Shown: positions 16,407 through 24,705 of the stretch, one piece after another
Position numbering within the stretch: the first letter of the stretch is position 1
Layout: each line of letters begins with the position of its first letter
Assembly (NCBI GenBank): GCA_009699795.1
Contig: WLNK01000002.1
Coordinates: 1-34,839 of the forward strand
Length of the DNA: 34,839 nt
From: Actinomycetota bacterium
GTDB taxonomy: Bacteria; Actinomycetota; Actinomycetes; Nanopelagicales; Nanopelagicaceae
Direction of reading: 5' to 3'
Notes under the pieces: generated by a model
The model's database searches: none
What the model saw: only the letters and a program-made list of their open reading frames with translations
What the model was told of the DNA's origin: nothing
Program-made: the position numbers and the translations under genes

Positions 16407-17129
16407 TTAAATCCCGCTCATATGGAAGATCTGGCCAATGCCAGCTGTGATTGCCATACCGAGGCAACCACCAATAATCACGCGAAGCGTTGGAATGAAG
16501 AGTTTTGATCCAGCGGTTTTAGCGCTGAGAATTCCTGTAAAAGTGAGACCGATAACAGTGAAAGCGACGATACTGAAAGCAACCTTGCCTGGTGTTGGAG
16601 CAAATGCACCAAGGAAAGGAATTAATCCACCGGCAGTAAATGAAATTGCTGATGCAATTGCAGCTTGTACCGGCCTAGCTTTTGTATGAGGGTGCTGTCC
16701 AAGTTCATCGCGAAGATGTGCCTCAAGTGGATCTCTTGCATGCATGGCTTTTGCGACTTGAAGTGCAAGCTCTGGTGTTAATCCACGATTGATATAAATA
16801 TCTTGAAGCTCGAGTAACTCACCTTCAGGATCTAACGCTAAATGTTCGATTTCTAAAAGTCGATCTGAATCTTCAATATCATTTTGCGAACGGACCGAAA
16901 CAAATTCACCAACTGCCATGGACATCGCACCGGCCGCTATTCCTGCAACACCTGCAGTGATGAGAAAGGTTTGCGCGCTTGCTCCGCCGGCAGCAGCAGT
17001 TGTTACACCAATCATTAAGCTGGCTGTCGATACCAACCCATCATTTGCACCCAGTACTGCAGCGCGCAACCAACCCGCGCGATGGGTGCGATGTTGGAGA
17101 TTACGTTGGTAAACATCTTCAAGTGCCAT
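16407..17129 (-). CDS. VIT1/CCC1-family Fe2+/Mn2+ transporter
   Basis: 240 aa membrane protein of the vacuolar iron transporter family. TM1 carries LGANDGLVSTASLMIGV, TM2 ends in MAVGEFVSVRSQND (conserved Gly-Glu-Phe-x-Ser), and a Glu-rich cytoplasmic metal-binding loop follows (EDSDRLLEIEHLALDPEGE, then ~ELLELQD). Three further hydrophobic segments fill residues ~155-238. These proteins export Fe2+ or Mn2+ in exchange for protons; the exact ion is not fixed by sequence. It starts nine bases after the lgt stop, so it is probably the last gene of the his-trp-lgt transcript. Its stop is followed by 136 bp leading to gltB, with only a 4-bp GCCC/GGGC hairpin and no convincing terminator. Confidence 0.88.
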   Translation of the reverse strand: MALEDVYQRNLQHRTHRAGWLRAAVLGANDGLVSTASLMIGVTTAAAGGASAQTFLITAGVAGIAAGAMSMAVGEFVSVRSQNDIEDSDRLLEIEHLALDPEGELLELQDIYINRGLTPELALQVAKAMHARDPLEAHLRDELGQHPHTKARPVQAAIASAISFTAGGLIPFLGAFAPTPGKVAFSIVAFTVIGLTFTGILSAKTAGSKLFIPTLRVIIGGCLGMAITAGIGQIFHMSGI

Positions 17130-17138
17130 GCTTGCACT

Positions 17139-17954
17139 TTACCTGATGGCTTTTGAAAATTTGCGGTATGCAACGCCCGCACAAGCAAACAAAAGTATGG
17201 CAGCCCATTGATTTAAGCGCATTCCGCCAAACATGTGTGCAGAATCTATGCGAATCGATTCGATGAAAAATCTACCGAAGCTATAGGCCGCAACATAGAG
17301 GGCAAATCCTGCTCCAGGAGCAACTCGTGACGTCAGAGCTATAAGCAACATTGCAATTATTAAAGTCCAAATCATTTCGTATAGAAAAGTTGGATGAAAT
17401 GTAGAAAATTCAGAAAATCCGATGGGGCGAAGATTTATAGGAATTTCCAGCGCCCACCACGTGTCGAGTGGCCTGCCAAATAGTTCGCCATTAAACCAAT
17501 TACCCAAACGGCCTACAGCTTGCGCAATTAATATCCCTGGTGCAAGTGCATCAAGAAAATATCGAAACTGCGGAAGACTTTTTCCAAATTTCTTCTCTTG
17601 CCTCCTATACCCAAACCAAGCACCGAGAGTGCCGAGTGCAATTGCACCCCAAATTCCTAAGCCGCCTTCCCAAATTTTCAAAGCGTCCAGTGGGTGTCCA
17701 TTGACTCCGAAATATCTTTCTGGCGATGAAAGAAGATGATAAATACGACCACCCAAAACGCCGGATGGCACAGCGATAATTGCAACGTCGGCGACCACGT
17801 GTTCGAGGCCTGGACCATTTTTTCTAAATCGTTTATCGCCTACCCAAATTGCTATCGCCACTCCGGCAATAATGCATAGGGCGTAGAGATGAATTGTTAA
17901 AGGACCAAATTCCAACTTCGAAATAGTTGGAGTTGGAATCTGGCGAAGTAGCAC
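17139..17954 (-). CDS. lgt: Prolipoprotein diacylglyceryl transferase
   Basis: 271 aa polytopic membrane enzyme that moves diacylglycerol from phosphatidylglycerol onto the lipobox Cys, the first step of lipoprotein maturation (lspA at 33602 does the second). The signature AQAVGRLGNWFNGELFG has Arg149 and Asn152, and the C-terminal GRFFIESIRIDSA carries the conserved Arg. Where E. coli Lgt has His-Gly-Gly-Leu the protein reads IWGAI (Trp102), a pattern I also recall in mycobacterial Lgt. The start is GTG at 17954, directly after the TAA of the thioredoxin gene, with AAGGG in the coding end as ribosome site. About seven TM segments. Confidence 0.97.
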   Translation of the reverse strand: MLLRQIPTPTISKLEFGPLTIHLYALCIIAGVAIAIWVGDKRFRKNGPGLEHVVADVAIIAVPSGVLGGRIYHLLSSPERYFGVNGHPLDALKIWEGGLGIWGAIALGTLGAWFGYRRQEKKFGKSLPQFRYFLDALAPGILIAQAVGRLGNWFNGELFGRPLDTWWALEIPINLRPIGFSEFSTFHPTFLYEMIWTLIIAMLLIALTSRVAPGAGFALYVAAYSFGRFFIESIRIDSAHMFGGMRLNQWAAILLFACAGVAYRKFSKAIR

Positions 17955-18635
17955 TTAGCCCTTAGCTACGGCTGCTTTAAACGCATCAAGTGATACTAAG
18001 TCTTTTGCATTATCAATCTTTTTACCGTTGATAAAGATTGTAGGAGTTGAATTCACATTTTTACTCCCCGCTTCATTGGCAATATTTTTTGTCCAATTTG
18101 CGTACTTAAGATCATCTATGCAAGATGAAAACTTCTGACTTGATACTCCAACGCCCTGACCTGCCGCCTTGAGATATTCATTGGTCCAGGTTCCGCTGTT
18201 TTCAGTCTTTGGCTGATTTGCATAAAGAAGTTTGTGAAATTCAAGGAATTTTCCATCATCGGCTGCACAACCGGCAGCATTTGCAGCGCTTAAGGATTCA
18301 AGGCCGATAAATGACATCAAGTGATAGACGACTTTTGCCTCTTTGTTCTTAATTAATCCGTCAATGTATTCGCCAGTAAGGCCTTCAAATCCGGCACAGT
18401 AAGGACATTGGAAATCCTCATAAATATCAATCTTCGGCGCTGATGCAAGATCTGTATTGAAAGAAATTCCATAACCATCTTTAACTGAGGCAATCGCAGG
18501 AATAGCCGCGGAGTTATCTGATTTCTTTGACACAAGCGTAGGAACCAACATCAGAAGTACCACTCCAACGACGACAGCAACGACGAGGTTGCGGGTGAAG
18601 TTATCTCTCTTTGGTGAACCGTCTTCTTTAGTCAT
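17955..18635 (-). CDS. Membrane-anchored DsbA-like thiol oxidoreductase
   Basis: 226 aa. A cytoplasmic basic N-terminus is followed by one TM anchor (~16-36), then an extracytoplasmic thioredoxin fold of the DsbA type with active site Cys77-Pro-Tyr-Cys80 (EDFQCPYCAGFE) and the cis-Pro loop STPTIF near residue 200. Two further Cys (GCAADD, SSCIDD) sit in the inserted helical domain and may form a structural disulfide. It probably makes or shuffles disulfides in exported proteins. The MauE/DoxX gene is 21 bp upstream, a frequent partner of exported thioredoxins. The stop codon abuts the lgt GTG. Physiological substrate unknown. Confidence 0.9.
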   Translation of the reverse strand: MTKEDGSPKRDNFTRNLVVAVVVGVVLLMLVPTLVSKKSDNSAAIPAIASVKDGYGISFNTDLASAPKIDIYEDFQCPYCAGFEGLTGEYIDGLIKNKEAKVVYHLMSFIGLESLSAANAAGCAADDGKFLEFHKLLYANQPKTENSGTWTNEYLKAAGQGVGVSSQKFSSCIDDLKYANWTKNIANEAGSKNVNSTPTIFINGKKIDNAKDLVSLDAFKAAVAKG

Positions 18636-18656
18636 TTTCTGATCTCACTCCGTTTA

Positions 18657-19124
18657 TTAGTTCTTCGATTTATCTAACGAAAATCTTGTCACAGGGTACC
18701 TAATAAGCCATAACGAGAGTAAAACCAACCCGGCATCACGAACAATCTCTGGAAGATATTTAGTCTCGCTGGCTGCGACTTGGCCTCCCCCGCCGAAGCA
18801 TCCGCAATCAATAGTCAGACCTCGAGCCCATGCCTGCGAAATGGCGATAATGAAAATGAACATAATCACACCGCCAGCAAAGGCCATATATCGAACGAAT
18901 GCGCCAATGATGAGAAGAATTCCAATTGTGATTTCAACGTAAGGAAGAACGATTCCAAGAAAATTTGCAACGCCTATTGGAAGAATTTCATAGGCACGAA
19001 CCGCCATTTGAGATTTATCGAGAGCTCCGGCTTTTAAATATCCGGCAAGGAGCAATACGCCTCCAAGAATGAGTCTAGAAATCAGACCAATCCAAGGCGA
19101 ATATTTTTCAATCGAATTTTTCAT
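18657..19124 (-). CDS. MauE/DoxX-family redox-associated membrane protein
   Basis: 155 aa with four predicted TM helices (~12-32, 52-76, 80-98, 128-143). A Cys pair in LTIDCGCFGGGG (Cys107, Cys109) lies at the membrane surface between helices 3 and 4, the family hallmark. MauE was named for methylamine dehydrogenase maturation, where it helps form disulfides; no mau genes are present here, so a general role passing electrons to or from the adjacent DsbA-like protein is more likely (inference). It overlaps the trpA stop by four bases (ATGA), so it is translationally tied to the trp operon. Confidence 0.85.
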   Translation of the reverse strand: MKNSIEKYSPWIGLISRLILGGVLLLAGYLKAGALDKSQMAVRAYEILPIGVANFLGIVLPYVEITIGILLIIGAFVRYMAFAGGVIMFIFIIAISQAWARGLTIDCGCFGGGGQVAASETKYLPEIVRDAGLVLLSLWLIRYPVTRFSLDKSKN

Positions 19125-19924
19125 CGACCTTCACGAACTCCCTTGGCCAACTCCTGCGTAAGTTTTTTAACTTCCTCAAGTCCAGATTCTTCATCAGGTG
19201 CATCAAGTAATTTATTTATAAAAGCTGATCCAACAATAACGCCATCTGCATAACCTGCAACACTTTTTGCTTGCTCCCGAGTGGAAACACCGAGTCCGAC
19301 TGAAATCGGAAGGTTGCTAACTTTTTTGATTCGCGCGACTAAATCTGGAGCACCAGATGAGACGGCTGCGCGAGTTCCGGTAACGCCCATCAAGCTTGCG
19401 GCATAAATAAACCCTCCGCATTGTTTGGTTACGAGAGGTAGTCGCGCATCTGTTGTACTCGGCGCCACTACATAAATTCGATTGATTGAAGCGCTATCGG
19501 TTGCGGTAATCCATCGCTCGGACTCTTCAATTGTTAGGTCAGGTGTGATTACTCCCGATCCACCATTGTCAGCAATCGCCTGAGCAAATGCATCTACACC
19601 AAATCTTTCAATTGGATTCCAATAAGTCATAACAACGGCTGCTACACCTAGGTCAGTTGCAGTCTTTAACGCATCGAGAACATCGGAAGCCGAAGTACCT
19701 TGCTCGAGAGATTTGGTTGCAGCAGCCTGAATTGTCGGGCCATCCATCACGGGATCGCTATATGGAAATCCAATCTCAATGGCATCGACCCCACCATCAA
19801 CAAAAGCTTTGATGACTTTTTTGCAACCCTGAAGAGTTGGAAATCCGGCTGGGACATAGGCAATAAGTGCAGCGCGGTTCTCAGCACGCACTTTTATAAA
19901 AAGTTCATCTAAGGCAGTCGGCAT
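19121..19924 (-). CDS. trpA: Tryptophan synthase alpha chain
   Basis: 267 aa TIM barrel; cleaves indole-3-glycerol phosphate to indole, which is channelled to TrpB. Catalytic Glu50 (AIEIGFPYSDP) and Asp61 (VMDGP) are both present, as are the phosphate-binding GLGVSTREQ and the C-terminal DGVIVGSAF. Full length. The ATG directly follows the trpB stop codon (no spacer). The order trpB-trpA and the tight junctions indicate a single translational unit. Followed by the MauE gene with a 4-bp overlap. Confidence 0.98.
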   Translation of the reverse strand: MPTALDELFIKVRAENRAALIAYVPAGFPTLQGCKKVIKAFVDGGVDAIEIGFPYSDPVMDGPTIQAAATKSLEQGTSASDVLDALKTATDLGVAAVVMTYWNPIERFGVDAFAQAIADNGGSGVITPDLTIEESERWITATDSASINRIYVVAPSTTDARLPLVTKQCGGFIYAASLMGVTGTRAAVSSGAPDLVARIKKVSNLPISVGLGVSTREQAKSVAGYADGVIVGSAFINKLLDAPDEESGLEEVKKLTQELAKGVREGR

Positions 19925-21121
19925 TTAAAGTGGGATTCCAAAATATTGTGCAGCGGTTTGTACATCTTTATCTCCGCGACCTGAAAGATTAATAAGAAGA
20001 ATCGCCTCCGGCCCGAGTTCTTTGCCAACTTTTATTGCACCAGCGAGGGCATGTGCGGTTTCAATTGCAGGAATAATTCCTTCTGTTTTCGATAAAAGTG
20101 AAAAAGCTTCCATGGCTTCGGCATCTGTGATCGCTCTATATTCGGCGCGACCAATGTCATGTAGGTATGCGTGCTCTGGGCCTACGCCTGGATAATCAAG
20201 TCCTGCAGAAATTGAATGCGATTCAATGGTTTGACCATTTTTATCTTGCAAAACATATGAACGCGTTCCGTGTAGGACACCCATAGTTCCGCCTGTGATT
20301 GTTGCGGCATGGCGACCAGTTTCCACACCATCACCTCCGGCTTCAAGTCCGATTAAACGAACTCCAGCATCCGAAATAAATCTATGAAAAATACCAATTG
20401 CATTGGAACCGCCGCCGACACATGCAAGTACTGCATCCGGTAGTCGTCCTGTGAGTTCTAGAACCTGTTCCCGCGCTTCCTCACCAATTATTTTATGGAA
20501 ATCGCGAACCATGGTTGGAAATGGGTGCGGTCCGGCAACTGTGCCTAATAAATAATGGGTTGACTCAACATTTGTGACCCAGTCACGCATTGCTTCATTT
20601 ATTGCATCTTTAAGTGTTCTCGATCCAGAAGTTACTGGAACGACTTGCGCGCCAAGTAATTTCATTCGTGCCACATTGAGAGATTGGCGCTTTGTATCTT
20701 CTTCGCCCATGTAAACAACGCAATCGAGTCCCATAAGCGCGGCAGCTGTTGCTGATGCTACGCCGTGTTGGCCAGCACCAGTCTCAGCAATAATTCTTTT
20801 CTTGCCCATGCGCTTTGTTAGAAGTGCTTGTCCCAAAACGTTGTTAATTTTGTGGCTGCCGGTGTGATTCAAATCCTCGCGCTTTAAAATAATTCGTGCG
20901 CCACCAGCATGCTCTGCAAATCTCTTCGCTTCAGTAATAATGCTTGGTCTACCTGTGTAGGTAGCATGTAAGTGGTTGAGTTCGGCCACAAAGGTCGGAT
21001 CTTGTTGCGCCAAAATATGTGCCGCGGCTAATTCATCCAGAGCTCCAATGAGAGCTTCGGGTACAAATCGACCACCATAAGGACCGAAATGGCCCAAGAT
21101 TTCACTTTGGTCGATAGTCAT
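19925..21121 (-). CDS. trpB: Tryptophan synthase beta chain
   Basis: 398 aa PLP enzyme; condenses indole with serine to make tryptophan. The Schiff-base Lys91 is in HTGSHKINN, the catalytic Glu in ETGAGQHG, the PLP phosphate loop is GGGSNAIG, and GRGDKD closes the C-terminus. It is the TrpB1 type that pairs with TrpA. The ATG has no clear Shine-Dalgarno. A TAGGCT (TANNNT), overlapping the trpC stop codon, lies nine bases upstream and might be an internal leaderless promoter. The 12-bp gap to trpC is among the larger spacers in the operon. Confidence 0.98.
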   Translation of the reverse strand: MTIDQSEILGHFGPYGGRFVPEALIGALDELAAAHILAQQDPTFVAELNHLHATYTGRPSIITEAKRFAEHAGGARIILKREDLNHTGSHKINNVLGQALLTKRMGKKRIIAETGAGQHGVASATAAALMGLDCVVYMGEEDTKRQSLNVARMKLLGAQVVPVTSGSRTLKDAINEAMRDWVTNVESTHYLLGTVAGPHPFPTMVRDFHKIIGEEAREQVLELTGRLPDAVLACVGGGSNAIGIFHRFISDAGVRLIGLEAGGDGVETGRHAATITGGTMGVLHGTRSYVLQDKNGQTIESHSISAGLDYPGVGPEHAYLHDIGRAEYRAITDAEAMEAFSLLSKTEGIIPAIETAHALAGAIKVGKELGPEAILLINLSGRGDKDVQTAAQYFGIPL

Positions 21122-21133
21122 AATGTCGCAAGC

Positions 21134-21907
21134 CTACCCTCGGCCTAGCAATATCCGCATGGCGGAAATCGGATCGCCCGCTCGAACCAGAGCTTCACCA
21201 ACAAGAATTGCCTGTGCTCCATATCTTTCGGCAAATTCAACATCGCTACGAGTTGAAATTCCAGATTCTGCAACCTTAATTATCTCATCTGGAATACGGG
21301 GCAAGAGGTCGGCAAAAGCTGCGCTATCAACTTCTAGCGTCTTTAAGTTTCGAGAATTAACTCCGATGATCTTGGGCGAAATTTCCATTGCTCGTTCAAG
21401 TTCTTCTACCGTGTGTATTTCGATAAGCGAGGCCATATTCAATTCGGTTGCTAAATCATAAAAATCCTTCAACTGGCTTGTTGAAAGTGCGGCAACTATG
21501 AGTAGAACTACGTCAGCTCCATGTGCCCTAGCTTCTAAAAATTGGTATTCATCAATCATAAAATCTTTACGAAGTATTGGTAACTCAACGCTTTTACGCA
21601 CTAAATCTAAATCTGAAAGTGAACCGCCGAATCTACGCTTCTCGGTAAGCACGCTGATGACACTTGCCCCAGCCTGACTGTATTGCTCGGCAAGTTTTGC
21701 AGGATCTGAAATGTCTGCAAGTGCACCCTTACTTGGAGATGATCTCTTAACTTCAGCAATAACTTGAATTCCATCGCGCGATAGCAAGGGATGGGCATCT
21801 ACAACTTTCGGTGCATAAGTTAATTCTTCATGCACTTGTCCAAGTGGTTTACGCCTGAGAGCTAAGTCTTCGCGTACTCCCTCAATAATTGAATCAAGGA
21901 CGCTCAT
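21134..21907 (-). CDS. trpC: Indole-3-glycerol phosphate synthase
   Basis: 257 aa TIM barrel; ring closure of CdRP to indole-3-glycerol phosphate. Glu52 and Lys54 in VIAEVKRSSPSKG, Lys114 in LRKDFMID, and the phosphate loop AESGISTRSD are all present. It is a single-function protein with no fused TrpF domain, consistent with PriA supplying the isomerase. The ATG overlaps the stop of the small membrane gene by four bases (ATGA). Confidence 0.98.
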   Translation of the reverse strand: MSVLDSIIEGVREDLALRRKPLGQVHEELTYAPKVVDAHPLLSRDGIQVIAEVKRSSPSKGALADISDPAKLAEQYSQAGASVISVLTEKRRFGGSLSDLDLVRKSVELPILRKDFMIDEYQFLEARAHGADVVLLIVAALSTSQLKDFYDLATELNMASLIEIHTVEELERAMEISPKIIGVNSRNLKTLEVDSAAFADLLPRIPDEIIKVAESGISTRSDVEFAERYGAQAILVGEALVRAGDPISAMRILLGRG

Positions 21908-22074
21908 TTTTTCTTTCCCTTTGTCGGATCAATTCCTTTATCAAGAGATTTCCAAGCTGAAAGTTCTCGAGGTGCGCGGTCATAGCGTTCTGAAATTCTA
22001 AATTTGCGGCTAATTAAATTCACCACGCTCATCGCAACAGCGATGAAGATAATGACGGCGAAAAGATTCTTCAT
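21904..22074 (-). CDS. 56-residue membrane protein between trpE and trpC, likely reduced Trp-operon membrane protein
   Basis: A small gene with ATGA overlaps at both ends: its ATG (22074) overlaps the trpE stop and its TGA overlaps the trpC ATG. It encodes one hydrophobic segment (residues 4-22, FAVIIFIAVAMSVVNLI) and a basic cytoplasmic tail with RYDRAP followed by WKSLDKGIDPT. Other actinobacteria carry, in the same position, a ~200-residue four-TM trp-region membrane protein (TIGR02234/Trp_oprn_chp type, Rv1610-like); as I recall it ends in RY-x-n-W-x-x-LD-x-G-x-DPT. This protein looks like only the last TM helix and tail of that family. Function of the family is not established to my knowledge; a role near anthranilate or tryptophan metabolism is suggested only by location. 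Confidence 0.75.
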   Translation of the reverse strand: MKNLFAVIIFIAVAMSVVNLISRKFRISERYDRAPRELSAWKSLDKGIDPTKGKKK

Positions 22075-23558
22075 GAAGTGGTTGCCATTTGATTTGCTGC
22101 ACTTATTGCTCCAAGAACAGCGGCGGCTTTATTAAGACATTCTTGATTTTCAGATAGAGCATCTGAATCAGCCACTACACCAGCTCCCGCCTGAACATAA
22201 GCCTTCCCTTTGTGCAGCAGGGCAGTTCTGATTGCGATACAAGTATCAATATTTCCAGTGAAATCTATATATCCAATTGCGCCGCCGTATAGACCTCGAC
22301 GAGTTGGCTCGAGAGATTCAATTATCTCCATGGCGCGTGGCTTTGGCGCACCAGACAAAGTGCCGGCAGGAAAAACTGCAAAGAGCGCATCCGTCGGTGA
22401 TGATGTTGGTGCGAGTTGTCCGATGACAGTTGAAACGATATGCATAACATGTGAATAACGTTCAATATTCATGAAATCAATTACTTCGACACTACCTGGC
22501 GTGCATATTCGACCTAAATCATTTCTTCCAAGGTCGACGAGCATTAAGTGTTCGGCACGTTCTTTCGGATCAGCAAGAAGTTCCTCGCCTAGTCTGTAGT
22601 CCTCATCAGCTAAAGCTGAACGCTTTCGTGTTCCGGCAATCGGATGAACCATCACTTCCTTGCCGGTCACCTTCACTAACGCTTCAGGACTTGATCCGAC
22701 AACTTCGATTCCGTCGGTAAATCTAAAGAGATACATATACGGGCTCGGATTGTGTAAACGCAGAGCCCTGTAAACATCAATTGCATCAGCTTTACATTCC
22801 ATCGTAAATCGCTGCGAAAGAACTACCTGGAAAGCTTCGCCCGAGAGAATCTCTTCTTTAATGATCGCAATTTTTGAGATGTAATCTTCTTCTGAAATAT
22901 TACGTACAAACTCAGGTTTTGCGGTCTCTTTAATCTCATCGACATAACCCGGCAGAGGATTTCGAAGATCTGCTTGCATCCGATCAAGACGTGAGATGGC
23001 ATCGGCATATGCTTCATCAACGCGATCATCACTTGCATCCCAATTAATCGCATTGGCAATTAATGTAATCGTTCCTTCTGCGTGATCTAGAACCGCTAAA
23101 TCACTTGTCAACATAAATGCGAGTTCGGGTATCGGAATATCCTTCTTTGAAAGCTCAGGAAGTTTCTCTAGCCTTCGAACAGAGTCATATCCCATATATC
23201 CAACTAGTCCGCCAGTAAGTGGTGGAAGCCCTGCAATCTTTGGTGACTTCAAATGAGCCGCTGATAATTTGAGAGCTTTAAGCGGATCCATTCCTGTCGG
23301 TGCACCCGCGGGGGCAGTGCCAACCCATACGGCTTTGCCATCTCTCTCACTCAGGGTTGCTGCGCTATGAACTCCAATAAATGAATACCGTGACCATGCG
23401 CCACCGTGTTCGGCAGATTCAAGAAGAAATGTCGAAGGTTTACTTTGTGCAAGTTTTCTATAAACGCCTAGTGGTGTTTCTCCGTCGGCAAGGAGTTTAC
23501 GAAAGACAGGGATTACGTTATTTGTTTTGGCGTAGATCCGAAATTCTTCCAAGTTCAT
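22071..23558 (-). CDS. trpE: Anthranilate synthase component I
   Basis: 495 aa chorismate-binding enzyme making anthranilate, with ammonia from TrpG (not in this window). The feedback pocket residues are intact: LLES (Ser48) and NPSPYMYLF, so inhibition by tryptophan is expected. Catalytic-domain motifs GSSPEALVKV, HPIAGTRKR and LFPAGTLSGAPK-like AVFPAGTLSGAPKP are present. It starts two bases after the hisI stop, directly joining the trp genes to the his genes, and ends in an ATGA overlap with the small membrane gene. No leader peptide or attenuator is possible in this junction, so attenuation at trpE is ruled out. Confidence 0.97.
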   Translation of the reverse strand: MNLEEFRIYAKTNNVIPVFRKLLADGETPLGVYRKLAQSKPSTFLLESAEHGGAWSRYSFIGVHSAATLSERDGKAVWVGTAPAGAPTGMDPLKALKLSAAHLKSPKIAGLPPLTGGLVGYMGYDSVRRLEKLPELSKKDIPIPELAFMLTSDLAVLDHAEGTITLIANAINWDASDDRVDEAYADAISRLDRMQADLRNPLPGYVDEIKETAKPEFVRNISEEDYISKIAIIKEEILSGEAFQVVLSQRFTMECKADAIDVYRALRLHNPSPYMYLFRFTDGIEVVGSSPEALVKVTGKEVMVHPIAGTRKRSALADEDYRLGEELLADPKERAEHLMLVDLGRNDLGRICTPGSVEVIDFMNIERYSHVMHIVSTVIGQLAPTSSPTDALFAVFPAGTLSGAPKPRAMEIIESLEPTRRGLYGGAIGYIDFTGNIDTCIAIRTALLHKGKAYVQAGAGVVADSDALSENQECLNKAAAVLGAISAANQMATTS

Positions 23559-23560
23559 GA

Positions 23561-23923
23561 CTACGCACCTTTATGTGAAGGCGTAGGTATCACTCGATGG
23601 AAGCAACTCTGTTCTCCTGTATGACAAGCCGGACCATGTTGATTTACTTTCAAAAGAATTGAATCGCCATCGCAATCAACTGAAATTGAAACGACGCCTT
23701 GGGTATTTCCTGACGTTGCGCCCTTTTCCCATAACTCGTTTCGGCTGCGACTCCAATACGTCGCACGACCTGTTTCGATTGTCAGCGCGAGAGATTCTTG
23801 ATTCATATAAGCCAACATTAAAACTTCACCTGTATGAGCATCTTGGGCTATTGCAGGAATGAGAAGTTTTGGATCTTTAAGCAGCGCGAGAACTTCTGGT
23901 GAAAGGTTCGCGCTCATGCGCAT
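23561..23923 (-). CDS. hisI: Phosphoribosyl-AMP cyclohydrolase
   Basis: 120 aa, third step of histidine synthesis: opens the adenine ring of PR-AMP. The metal site is complete: Asp83, Asp85, Asp87 with Cys84 (VDCDGDS) and Cys100 and Cys107 (GPACHTGEQSC). It is a stand-alone HisI with no fused HisE domain, the usual actinobacterial arrangement. The ATG at 23923 has AAGG six bases upstream; a second Met two codons in is possible. Gap to hisF is eight bases and to trpE two. Confidence 0.97.
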   Translation of the reverse strand: MRMSANLSPEVLALLKDPKLLIPAIAQDAHTGEVLMLAYMNQESLALTIETGRATYWSRSRNELWEKGATSGNTQGVVSISVDCDGDSILLKVNQHGPACHTGEQSCFHRVIPTPSHKGA

Positions 23924-23931
23924 ATTCTGCC

Positions 23932-24705
23932 TTAGAAAGTAGCAGGCATGCGAACGGAATAACCCTGCTCGCGTAGGTACTTCTTCACATCACCAATGCG
24001 ATGCACCCCAAAGTGGAAAACACTCGCAGCAAGTAGCGCATCGGCGCCAGCATCAAGAGCTCGTGCAAAATCTTGGAGTGAACCAGCCCCTCCGCTTGCA
24101 ATGAGTGGGACATTTGCAACCTTTCGCACTGCTTCAATCATGCCAATGTCATACCCGGCACGAGTTCCATCGGCATCCATTGAATTGAGCAGAATTTCGC
24201 CAACACCAAGTTGGCAAGCTTTTTCAACCCAAGCTAGAGCATCCAACTCCGCACTCTTTCTGCCACCATGAGTTGTCACTTCAAATCCAGAGGCACTTCG
24301 TGCTCTTCGCGCATCAACAGAGAGAACTAAAACTTGTGATCCAAAACGATCTGCAATCTCTGCAATGAGTTGCGGGCGTTCTATCGCTGCTGTATTAATC
24401 GAAATTTTATCTGCGCCGGCTCTTAACAATTTGTCAACGTCATCGACAGTTCTTATTCCGCCACCAACAGTAAGTGGAATAAAGACTTGCTCGGCAGTCT
24501 TTCGAACAACATCTAGTGTTGTCTCTCGTCCCGAACTACTTGCAGAGATATCAAGAAAAGTTAATTCATCAGCACCTTCAGAGTTGTAAGTAGATGCCAT
24601 TTCAACAGGATCACCTGCGTCGGTAAGATCAATAAAATTAACACCCTTAACTACTCGACCATCAGTGACATCGAGGCAGGGAATAATTCGAATAGAAAGA
24701 CTCAC
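23932..24705 (-). CDS. hisF: Imidazole glycerol phosphate synthase cyclase subunit
   Basis: 257 aa TIM barrel. With ammonia from HisH it converts PRFAR to imidazole glycerol phosphate and AICAR. The catalytic Asp12 (IIPCLDV) and Asp131 (VLSVDARR) are present, along with both phosphate loops (GGGIR, ASGGAGS). The start is GTG at 24705, overlapping the priA stop by four bases (GTGA). Confidence 0.98.
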   Translation of the reverse strand: MSLSIRIIPCLDVTDGRVVKGVNFIDLTDAGDPVEMASTYNSEGADELTFLDISASSSGRETTLDVVRKTAEQVFIPLTVGGGIRTVDDVDKLLRAGADKISINTAAIERPQLIAEIADRFGSQVLVLSVDARRARSASGFEVTTHGGRKSAELDALAWVEKACQLGVGEILLNSMDADGTRAGYDIGMIEAVRKVANVPLIASGGAGSLQDFARALDAGADALLAASVFHFGVHRIGDVKKYLREQGYSVRMPATF

